DNA of 64,000 nucleotides from Cliona cf. orientalis (taxonomy: Eukaryota > Porifera > Demospongiae > Clionaida > Clionaidae): contig OZ005705.1 of the NCBI GenBank assembly GCA_963930775.1, positions 7,068,001-7,132,000 of the forward strand. The letters run 5' to 3'. The notes below the pieces were generated by a model. That model saw only the letters and a program-made list of their open reading frames with translations, had not been told where the DNA came from and did no database searches. Both the position numbers and the translations under genes were made by a program. Positions 1 to 12,000 of this stretch are shown here, piece after piece. Position 1 is the stretch's first letter. Every line of letters begins with the position of its first letter.

Positions 1-3000
1 TGTGAGACTAGAGGGGTGGGGGCAGGAGCTGTGCTGGTGCTAGTGGTGGATGAGGAGGCTGGTTGCTGAGGTTGGGAAGAGGGGGCGGTGCTAGGGGCGG
101 AGGAAGGGGCGGAGCTAGATGAGGAGGCGACTGTGGCTGGTGCTGAGGTGGCGGTATTAGCGGTGACTAGCTTCTTGGTGACTCTCCTCTTGATGACTTT
201 GGTGGTAGGGTCAGGAGTGGTCACTTCACCGTCGGGAATGGCTAGGACAGGTTTGTGCACTTCTGAGACTAGATACTGACACACAGACACTGCTGCAGCC
301 TAAAAAAATAGGAGAAAATATACCCCGATCGAAAAAATTGTCAAAAAGGTCTCAAAAAGTAATCTTTCTTGGCTTACCTCTAGTTCATCTCTGTTGAACA
401 TGACTTTGATGGGTGATGGTCTAGTGGCCGCGCTGAGCAGCTGCTGGAAAAGGCTGAACTGGTCTCCCTCAGAGGAGGCGGGGCGGGCCATGATCTGACG
501 AAGGTTCTCCTGTTGACTGAAGAGGACTCGGGCAGCCTTCAGGAGACCAAGACGAATCTGCTGCTGACGGAGCAGGGGCACATCAATTGGCTCTTCTGTA
601 GTAACAAAGAGTAGCAAAATCATTGGCATGAAATAGATAATATCAATATCACAAATTTAATGCTCTACAATAATATACACACATGGTTGTAACCCTGTGC
701 ATGATTTAAGACTTACGTTCTGTCTCTGGCTTTGAGGCGAGTGACTTTGCTGGTTTTTGTGTGAGAGAGGGAGGTTGGAAGAGTCCGCCAGGAAGGGCAG
801 CTGAAGAGGAGCCAGCAGCTGTTCCCGCCAGCCTCACTAGGCTGCTCCAGATACCCATCACCGTCTCACTCATTGGCAGCTGGTCCACTCGGAAACTAAG
901 ACCTGGCAGCTGCAGGAAAATTACACTTAGACTCTAGTTGTCATAAATACTGTGATTTGATTGGTTAAAACAAGGGTTCTAAGTTACTTAAAACCCCTCT
1001 ACTTAGAAAGCTAGTTCTTTAGGCAACAACATACAAAAAGTTACTAAGCAACAGCATGCTAGAGTCTAAATAAGTTAGACACTTCAGCCAATGGGATCTA
1101 CAGTCTTTAGAATACTTCAGACACTTATAAAACCCTCAGGCTTCACCTTCGGGATTTTATATCAGTGTCTTCAGTATTCTAAATCCTATAGATCCCTTGG
1201 CTTCAGTGTCTAACTATTATTTAAAAATTGACCCCTGCACATATGCGTAGCAGTAGCAGATAAATTATCATCCCATAAACTTTGTCGTCAAGCATACAAT
1301 TTGCAAATGGAGCCAAAAAGCTTAACATTAGTTTCACTAATGGCTACAGTGTATACATACATTACAAACTACACTATAGGATGTACTGGCTTAATGGTGA
1401 TGAGAGGGCACATTTTGGCAGTCTTCATTCCGTGAAAGAGCACTACCACCTTTGACTTGCTCTCAATCTTGGCTATGGTTCCCATTCCCAGTTCCTCATG
1501 CTGGACGAGACCTCCAAGGCGGGGCCTCGTGTCCAGCCCACCAATCACGGTGAGGACAGCAAGCACCGGTCCATGGGTCATCACATCCCTTTCAAGCTGA
1601 ATAAGGCATAATACATGTACATGATATTGTACACGTACATACATATCAAATGGATACATGTACAATGTACAAGGGGTTAATTTCTACTCATGTACATGTA
1701 CATGTGCTAAGCCAATATTAACCAAAGAACCTGAAGTTTATCATTAATTTTAGACCAACATCAGTCACAAAAAACGTAAGGTGTACATGTACCTGTTGTT
1801 CCCTCCTGGTGCTGAGCGAGGTGGTGTCCCCCGTTGTCATGGTGATGAGCTTTGGAATGGTCTGGAGACTGCGGCTGATGAACTGGTTGATGAGGGGGTT
1901 CCAGGCAGGAAGTGGGTGGAGCCTACGCAGCAGGACGACAATCTCCTCGGCGATCGTGCTACTTTCGGAGGCAGTCTGAGAAGCATGCAGCTTAAACCTC
2001 TTACGATTTCGCCCTATACAAGTTAAAAAAATACAAGTAAAATGCCGCACCACTTTTTTTCTTTTTTAACTTCTGACCTGGCTTGAGTGGCTTGATGAAA
2101 GGCGAGCTGCAGATGACTAGAACCTCACCGAGAAGAGAAAAGAGTGTTTCGACGAGCTCTCTCTGCTGAACAGTGTTGTGACCAGGCTCCCAGGAAGGAA
2201 GCACAGCACGAAGAAGACGCAGAGTCAGAACCTGTGGGGGAAAATCATGACATTGTGTAAGAGTGCTCTGTATGTGTATGGATAAAAAATTTTCAGCATA
2301 ATTATTATATAGGGCTTCTATATAAAATGGTACAGGGTCGTCACGGCACTATGCATATATGACTTGACAAGGTAAGCTACGTAGCAGTTTCAACTTGGGT
2401 ATATACCGTAGTTAATCGAATACAATGCATGATTTAACGCAATAAATTAGCATTTTACGAATTCTCACAACGTTTATATATGGAGCGATTGACGACCTTC
2501 ACCAGAAAACATGCGTTTTTCAAAATTGAACTTATTTTTTCCATGTGTAGTATTAGAGTAAGTACGGTAAGTACAGACCTGCTGCACTAGTGCCTTGGAG
2601 TGTGATCCCTTTGACCTTGCCAGAGGAGAAGCCTCCTTGATGACCTCCATCATCAGCTCAATCCATCGTCGGGTGCAGAAGGCACGCCCGGACTGCTTAG
2701 TGGTGGACACGCCCCTCAGGAAGCCAAGGGTAGCCCAGGTCTCATGCTGCTGGGCAGCAATGGAGTTGATGTCCGACTGGTTCCTTATGTCTGGAAACAT
2801 GAAACCAAAATTTTATAAAGAGAGAAATTCAGTATACCGTAGCTAATCGAATACAATGCATGGTCCAATTTAACACAAGAAATCAGCATTTTACGAATTC
2901 TATAATATATGGAGGGATTGACGACCTTTACCAGAAATGTCAAAATTGAAATTATTTTTTTCCATGCGTTGTATTCGATTAAGTACGGTAGATTCATATA

Positions 3001-6000
3001 ACTTCTACTACCAATCCTAACCCTATTCCCCAGTCTATGCTGCCTGTGCTCCTGATGCTGCCTATAGTAATAAATTATATATTATACCCTTTTTCTTTGC
3101 ACAGTGGACGATGTGGTGCAGCATGGATGAGAGGCAGGTGGTGGTCTTGTGGTGCAGCTGGTCTGAGTTGATCCCCACACACACCACCAGGCATCTCAAT
3201 AGGCACACGCTCGACTGGAATATCAGAGCAGATGGAATGTCTTCCGCTGCTAGACTCTTTGCCATGCCCACGGTGAGCTTGGCGTCCGAGGGTGCCTCCC
3301 TCGTCTCCACCTCCTTGGCTTGTGGCAGGAGCTCCGAGGGGGCGAGGCTCAGGTCGTACTTGTCCTCTTTGCTCATTCGGTAGGAGTTGACGGAGCCGGT
3401 GTCCCAGCGAACCCTGATCCAACCATCGCTGCCTAGTTCACTGATCACTGTGCCCTCACTGGGCGGAGGCCCATCCTAGTAGGCAAAAGAAAACAAAGGC
3501 TGAATAAAAAAAAAATTATAGAATCTAACAAAATTAATGAACCTGATCTCCCCACTTCCAGTCAGGTCCCTTGATGACTCTGGTGCCAATCTTCAGCTGG
3601 GCCAAGATGTCTTTGCCTGAAACATTCGACTGGCTATGCTGGGCCACGACTACAGCTGCTCCATCAACACTCTCCTCAACCACTTCCTCTTCCTCCTCGG
3701 CAGGGAAAGTCCCTATAAGGTTACATCACCATTACATCATCAACATCGTAGACACAGTGTACATGTACATGTACGTACCTGCTAGCCTGATGATAGATTG
3801 GGTGAGTCCCATGAGTCCGTTGCTAAGCAACAGGGAGAGGTCTACAGCCCCGTGTTCGCTGGTGATCATGGCCAGGTGGGCCAGGATGAATCGAGAGGAG
3901 GTGAACGACCCAAGCGTGAATCCGCCAACATGAACCTCCTTGCCAGCTGCAAGTAATTAACAGTCATAGCAATATCAAATTTAATTAATCACACTCCTAT
4001 CGTCAATGGTAATTTTGGCAGCTAACAGTGGAAATTCAATAGCAGGGCAGCTTTTGTGGACACCTTTTTTTGGCAACTGTATGAAAACAGACTACCGAAA
4101 TTATCACTTGCTATATAGACACATGTAGCAAACTCTGGTAAAAATCTTGGCAGCTGCTCAATGAAAGTTAATCAACAAGTATATTAAGAGACAAAAAAAT
4201 CCCCTCAAATAAACTCACATGGTAGTTGCTTTGTAGTTGTCACATTTGCCTGCCTGAGTGCCTGCTCAGCCTCCACGATGGATGCCCTCAGCTTCTTCAC
4301 GACCCATTGCTCCATCTCCTGGAACTCGAGCTCCAGCTGGGTCTGTAGGGTGGGAGGGATGTTCTCCACTCCGCTGAGGTAGTGGGGCTTGGCCATCATG
4401 CTCTGCTGTTGCTGTTGGCCGCCGCTGGAGGTCTTGACCACACCCATCCACCCACACAGGATGGAATACTTGACAGAAGGAAGGAGGGAGTCTTGGCTGA
4501 GAACTTGGAGAAGGTAGCGGGCACCACTGAGGCGAAGCTCTGCACGACCAACCTACATGTATGCATACAAAAAAATTCAATTGGTGGTGTAGGATGGAAG
4601 AAATCAGATGTGTTCCAATATTTTTCCAAGTACACTCAGAAAATTCTAGGGAGGGGAAATTAACCTCAGGAGTAGGAAATCCCTGTACTCCCCACCCTCT
4701 AGATATTATTACAGTAAATCCTTGCTGTGTACATGTATATCGCATATTAGTTATATTATAGCTAGGCAGGCACCTGTCTTCCGAGGCAGCTGCGTAGACT
4801 GTTGACATCCACCTCATCAGTCAGGACAAAGTTCTTGATCTGATTGAGCAGAGTTGTGTGTGGGGAGGAGCCAACCATCCGCTCCCTCAGCCACTTGAAC
4901 TTACGACTGCTGGCTATCTCCAGGTTCACCTGCTCCCAGCCTGAGTCCTGCACACAGACATTAATATAAATTAAATCATACCATAGTTAATCGAATACAA
5001 TTGCAAGAAGCATTTTACGAATTTTCATAATGTACATGTATGGAACAATTGATGAACTTTACCAGAAAAATGCGTGTTATTCAAAATTGAAATTATTTTC
5101 CATGTGTTGTATTAGATTAAGTATGGTATTCCACTTTGAACATCATTCTCCCATATTATTTATTTATCTTTTATTCCCTCACCTGTTGCTTCATGTCCAT
5201 AGAGTGCTGACCTTGCAACATTCTGCCCATGAGACCTTCCGAGACGACCTCTGGACTGAGAGGGGACCCAGGGCCAGGAGCGGCCATCTTACCTCCCCCA
5301 ACCCCACCAGCTCCGGCAGAGGCACCAGCAGCAGCTGCTTGCTGTTGTCTCATTTTCATTGCTTTCCACTTGAGCACACGCCGGGCAGAGCTCTTCCAGC
5401 GAGAGTGGCCATTTTGAATCCTGTTCTTGTGCAAGATGTTGATGACACTGAGCATTGGCGAACGAATGTTGTCCAAAATGAAACGGCATCGGTCGATTGG
5501 ATCGCGACAAACTTCCTCATAGGTGCACGAGGACTCTTGGTGGGCTTTAACTAGGGACACCTTAGCGTCGTAAACCAGTTTACAGATGTCCATCAGCGAG
5601 GCTGGGAGACGGACGGGGGTAGAATCCTGCTCGTTATTCGGAGCACCTTCCTGCTCGAGCACGCTCAGTGCGACCGGTGCGAGGTCGTGAAGCTTCATTA
5701 GACAAGCCATGAAGAGACGGCCAAACCTTTCCACGGGATGACCAGGGTGCTGATCACAGAGAGCAATCACTTGGTTGTGCTGTCGACAGTAGCGGTGAAT
5801 CAGAGACAAAAACATGGCCACCTTCTCGTCCTGAATCTCTGGATTCATCAAACCACAGATAAACGATCTTGGAGCATCGAATGTGATCGAGGCCTGATGC
5901 TGGAAGCTTCTTGCTAGCATTTCAGCCGACATTGGCTTGTTGCTGAGGTGTGTTTCGACAGAGGAGAGAGGCTGGCTTTCACAGCCGCTGGAAAAGATTT

Positions 6001-9000
6001 CCATCGAGAGCCACTTGTCGTTTGCCTCATCCTCTGGGTAGAAAGGAATGCTCTGGACCATGAAGGACGCCCTCAGTCCCTGAAGGAGGGCTAGGGTACG
6101 CTCAGTATCGATGAGAACACGACACACATCACTGGAGTAGACGTTGACTGACTTAGCAGCCTAGTAGAAATTTAGAGAGGGAGGGGGGAAGGAGGGAAAG
6201 AGGAGTGCAATTGTTACAAATATGAAATTCAAGTAAAATATTAACAGCTTTATCAATATCAATGAGAATTTTTTTCTCTTTTATAATACCTCACTGTATG
6301 TTCCCTTGAGGAACTGCTGTGCCATCTCGTGGGCAAAATCCGAATGTTTGACCACCTCAAAGGCCTTGGTGGCATCCTGTCCAGCGTAGGCCAGTAGTGC
6401 CTCCCTCCCACAGGGAGCCTTGTTGGCCAGTGCCTGCAAGTCGTACACCTTCCCCTGAACCACGCCCCAGGCTCCGCCCTCCTTGTTGTGGTTCTCAATG
6501 TCCTCTGGGGTGATCAGCTTCCTGGCCATGCTCGGCGGCACTCTGACCCCTGGATCAAAGTTCAGCACCATAATTCTACAGTATACATGTATATGTAGCT
6601 ATATGGACATGTATATATCTGGCCAAAGAAATCAAAGCTAGCTACACTGGTAGAAAAGGCAATGCTTACCTTTTACATGTACATAATATTATATTATTAT
6701 AATCTTGTACTTATGCATGTGTTAGTGCCCCCAAGAGCTGCCAGTGACTGGCATATTGTGTGTGGGTCAACCAGCAGAACTGGATATAGCCTTGCAAAAA
6801 TTGATTACATAAGGGACGAAAAGATACAATAATATACCCGGTTGAATTATCCAGTGCAGGCCTCAGCCTTATGTAGCCCCACTGGTGCCTCAGTACTTGT
6901 GGGTTTCAACTCTGCTATGTAGCTAGCTAGTACAGGAAGCAGAGTGACTCTCAAATGCCGCCATACTTGCTCTGTCTGCAGTTGTAGCTGGTGGTCAGGA
7001 GCCACTTGAGAGTCCCTCCCTCTCTCTGCTTCCTGTACTAACTAGCTACATAGCAGAGTTGAAACCCACAAGTACTGAGGCACCAGTGGGGCTATATAAG
7101 GCTGAGGCCTGGGATGAAGGGTTGTTCATATTTCTTGTAGCTTTTTTGTTCTCAAATTCAATTTTTGCAAGGCTATATCCAGCTTGGCTGGTTGGCCCAC
7201 ATACTTCATACACAATAAGATTTAATTAACAAGAGCTTCGCCAGTAAGGCTGTGGTTCACCTATTTCCTTGTTCACATGCTAATAGTCACAATCTTGAGT
7301 TTCTAGAAATTTTGGAGGCTTTTACAAAACGAAGTACATGTATAATACCATAAATCGCGAATATTTCGGTGTTAAATATTTTCGGACAGCATGGCTTGTG
7401 CGAAAATTAAACACACGAAATACATACGCAATATTAACGACAATGCGGTACAGGGTCGTTTGTCCGAAAATTATTTAACACGAAAAATTATCGCATGAAA
7501 TATTTTAGACACAAAATATTCGCGATTTATGGTATAGCTACCCCTAGCACTATGCACAACATTCAGCCTAAATGAAGCTCCTGTCTGAGGGGGGGGGGGG
7601 GGGGGGGATCTTATATCAAGTCCAAGTAATTTTCACATGTACATGTACATGTATAGGTATAGGCTAGGGGAGGGAAGTTATTCCAAGCCAAAGCAAGGGC
7701 CAGGCCTGCAGGCTCGGTGGCACTCTGACCCCTGAATCAAAGGTCAAGGTACAAAATACATACTTGAACAAACAACACCAATAATATTATTATGCACATG
7801 TAGCTATACCTGTACAGGTACATGTATATATGTAGGCTACCAGGCCAGTGAAGTAATGCAAGCCGAGCTAGGTACCGTAAATTGCGAATATTTCGTTGTT
7901 AAAACATTTTCGGGACAGCCTGGCTTGTGCGAAAATTAAATATGCGAAAATATAATATGCACAATGGTAATGTGGTAATGGGTCGTTTGTCCGAAAATTA
8001 TTTAACGCGAAAAATTATTGCATGAAATTTTTAATTTTTGTACACGAAATATTTGTAATTTACAGCATACACATTGGTAGGAAATACAATACCGTATAGC
8101 CGGAAAATTTGGCGGGGAATTAAATTTGGCGGTTTGGCAGTCTATATTACAACTGCCAAATTAAAATCCGCCAAAATTTCCTACTCGCATATATACGTAT
8201 GGCGATCCCGTACCGAACCGCCAAATTTAAATCCGCCAATATTCTTGCAATAGCGATTTTGGGCTAAACCGCCAAATTTAATGCCCGCCAATATTTCCGG
8301 CTATACGGTACAACCTTTTTTTGCTAGGAAAACTGCTAAGTGGAGCAGAATCAGAGTTTCAGCATTGAATCGATGCTGAAATGCTGTGATGTTAAGAGAG
8401 GGATAACCTCATAACGTTTAATTTTTCCATAAGGACTTTGGACAAGGCCCCCCCCCCCCCCCCCTTATGCATGTGTTGGTACCCCAGGTCTTGCCCGTGA
8501 CTGGCAAAATTTCTATCATATAGTGTAGAAAAAGTATGTGGGCCAACCAGCACAACTGGATATAGCCTTGCAAAAATTGACAACAAGCTGGGCAGTTGGA
8601 GACCTGGAACATGCTCGTTGGCTTGCACAAAAAATATGAAAAGGTCACCCCAGGCCTCAGCCTTATATAGCCCAACTGGTGCCTCAGTACTTGTGGGTTT
8701 CAACTCTGCTATGTAGCTAGCTAGTACAGGAAGCAGAGAGAGGGAGGGTCTCTCAAGTGTGCTGAGTCTGCAGTTGTAGCTACTTGAGAGTCCCTCCCTC
8801 CCTCTGCTTCCTGTACCAGCTAGCTACATAGCAGAGTTGAAACCCACAAGTACTGAGGCACCAGTTGGGCTATATAAGGCTGAGACCAGGTTCTCGCCCT
8901 TTAATTTCTGTTAACAGTATCATGTGAAGCTAAGAATTTTTGGAGGCTGTATCCAGCAAAATACTGGTTGGCCGACCTTTAGAATATACACGTAGTTACT

Positions 9001-12000
9001 CTACTGAGCACTATGCACAATATTCTGCCTGTCATGTCAGATGGGGATCTCATTGTACTGTTTACATGTACAGGTAGAGGTTACCGAACCAAGGATGTTA
9101 TGTAAATCAAAGTGGTAAGAAAGATAGTGCTTACTTTTGACATCTGACCAGGCAAGGTCGTCTTCATCCTCCATGTGGGCCCCGGGAGCCAGACGGTTGA
9201 ACTGGTCTAGACGATCCACCAGCTCTCCGACCAATGGGATGCAGTCGCTCTCGACTAATCGCAGGGGTAACCTCAGTTGGAGCAGGACTAGACCGATGGC
9301 CAGCTCTGGAAGGAGAACACCACTCGGTCCGTCTTGGAGGATCTTTGCCGCCTGTCTGAACTGGGTGGGGCCAAGTGCAGCTGCCTGGGAGGCCAGGGGT
9401 AGGACGTGGGTCAGGTGCTCGTGGAGCATTCGGACATAATTGATTAGCACTGCTATCGCCCCTTGAACGACTTGGGCATTAACTCCTGTCGATAAAAAAT
9501 AACATTGTCACATTATGAATGACAATCTGAACAATATTATAGTAGCGATATAATTTATTATAGGTAGCATCATAGGCTTATTAGCCCTTGGTAATAATTT
9601 TATTATGAGTAAGTAATTTTGTACTTACTGTCTTTGTGATCATTGTCAGGAGGAGAGTGGGAGTAGATGATTCCCAGAAGGAGCCTCTGTAGGAGAAGGA
9701 GTAGCTCCATGGCAGAGGCATCAGCATGCTTGGCTGACTCATCACTTGGACCCAAAGCCTCTGAGAGCTGGAGAGAGGGAGAGGGAGGGAAAGAGGGAGG
9801 GAGTTTACAACATAATCTTCATCCAAAGAAACACACATACGTACATAAATTAATTAAATATGCACAATATAAAATTATTGTTAAATCTTTCGACTGCAAA
9901 AATATAACTTTCCATGTTATCTTTTGGTGAAATATTCAACGAAAAGTATCTTAAAAATTTTCTATTTGGTAAAACATTTGCATTACTTACATGTTTGAGG
10001 CTTGCTGTTTGTGTGCTTGATGCGTTGCCCAGCAGCTGTCTGACCAGGTCAAGCAGGTGGACAGAACTCTCTCTGTCTTTCTTCAAGATGGCGGCAGGGT
10101 CCTTGACCTCGTAAGCTATGGCCGTGATGAGAGCATTCTCCAAACCTTGGTCCGCCATTAGACTGCTCACAAGAAGGTTGATCATGAACTGGTGGCCAGC
10201 GGGAAGGGTGTCTTTCATCAAGCAAGCTGGAAAAATAACCATAATATTAGTATTGTCCATGTACATGTATGTACAGTACAATGTAACTTTGTATAACCAA
10301 TAAGTATTGTATAGCGAGAAACTTTCAAGGGAGAAAACTTTCACGAATTTCGCAATTCACAGCCACCCACGAAAGTTTTCTCCACGAAATTTTAGGCATG
10401 CCACACCCATTATGCGATCAGTTTACATTCCGCGAAAGTTTTCTCTGTGAAATGCTCCCTTCCTATATACCGATCCGCAAAAGTTTTCTCCCTCGAAAGT
10501 TTCCTGCTATACGGTACACCCGTACATGTAACCCTTGTGACGGTTGTCATAACAACCTTAATTATCGCAATATCTCTTACCCTCTCCACTGGGTAGTAGC
10601 TGTGACAGAGCACTGGCTCTCTCGGAGACAGTTGGTAGTAGTAGGAGCCACCCGCTCTTCAGGACACTCTGGGCTGCCTCCTGGACGGTGGAGAGGATAT
10701 TTGAGCTCCTAGCCAGCTCCACCACACACTGCTTCAGAGAGATGAGCAGAGGGGAGCCTGGAACCAGGCCAAGGTCCTCGGGAGGGACACGCTCACTCAC
10801 AGCTGCATACAACTGAAATGAAAAAGATCGTGGGAAATAAGAAAAAGCTGCATAATTTCATGTAACATGCATGGACATACATGTACTGATATAAAGGTTG
10901 CCTTGTACCCCCCCCCCCCCCCCCCCCAACCCCCAAAACTACTCTTACCTATAGTTTGAGAAATACTCTTACCTGTAGTTTGAGAAGGTTGAGTGTTGCT
11001 ACAACCATGCACTCCTGGTCTTGGTGGAGAGGAGGGTAGGCTCCCTGACTCGCATCAAGGTTCTCACAGACGCTGCGCAGAAGGAGGTCCAGACGCTCAA
11101 ACGTCGACCGACACACACCCAAGCAGAATGGTAGCCTCGAACCAACCTGAATCCGACGCCTCTTGCAACAAGCGAAGCTCTGAATTAATTTTAAAGAAAT
11201 ACAATTATTATTGTGATACTTAGGTCCTCCCCCCCCTCTCTCTATCTCTCTCAGTCTCTCTCACTCTTCCCCCCCCCCCTCCCCTCCCATGGCTCCACAC
11301 ACCTCATGGGCTCCGCATGACATGTTCATCACTCCTTGGTTGGAAGCAGCTGCAATGAGCTTGGGAGTTGGTACAGGGTCACCAGAGGCATCCACCTCTC
11401 CGCTAGAGTTCTTCCCCCATCCATAGACATCGCCCCTGTCCGTTAGCACGAGGCAGTGCTGGGAACCCACGGCCATGTCCACCACCATCTCTTTGGCCAG
11501 TCCCGCCACTTGCTTTGGAGTACGCACATGTTCTTCATCTCCATGGCCTAGGTGATGGGAGTCGGCAGATCCCCTGCAAGGCAACACAGTAAGTCAGACA
11601 AGTTGCTTATAATATTATGGTATGAGATAGCGCTACTTACCAGGTGAAAACCTTTCCTTCTCTGGTCAGAGCCACAGAGAACTGTCGTCCACACTTGATC
11701 TTCACGATGTCACCAAAACCGGGAATCACCTTCGGTGATTTAGACCCTTCACTGCCTCCCCTGCCCAGCTTACCAAAGTCACCATCGCCCCAAGACCACA
11801 CAGCTCCTGAAGAAAAAAAAATTGTAAGCATAAAATTCTACGTTAAAATAATCTGCATGCTTCGATTAATACCATTGTCTTCCAGGGCAAGTGTGTGGGC
11901 GTCGCCACTTCCAAGCTCCACCCCCACAATCTTGTGGCCGGCCAGACCTTGCACAAGAGTTGGTACATTCTTATCTTCAGCATTTCCTAAGAAAAAACAT

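Larger units (their letters stand above)
6531..7690. repeat. Tandem duplication, unit 1 (HERC2 exon edge plus intron)
   Basis: This unit starts inside the cytochrome-b5 exon and runs into the adjoining intron. It aligns in the same order with unit 2 (7711-9120): exon edge, the GGTAGAAAAGGCAATGCTTA region, the foldback, TTTTGGAGGCT, then GCACTATGCACAA and a GGATCT segment. The similarity is interrupted by elements D1 here and D2 and B1 in unit 2, which look like later insertions. Outer borders are approximate. Confidence 0.75.
7711..9120. repeat. Tandem duplication, unit 2, carrying a relic exon edge
   Basis: Second unit of the duplication. At 7711-7755 the minus strand reads [12 protein letters not shown], against [12 protein letters not shown] in the real exon at 6531-6575. 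After that the relic diverges (LQAWPL instead of MARKL), and the acceptor AG found at the real exon is not preserved. The unit has been enlarged by insertion of D2 (7873-8069) and B1 (8090-8310). Confidence 0.75.

Noticed and set aside
88-279. Plus-strand open frame over the left edge
   Set aside because: It is the antisense of the HERC2 exon 1-299, which is low in complexity on both strands.
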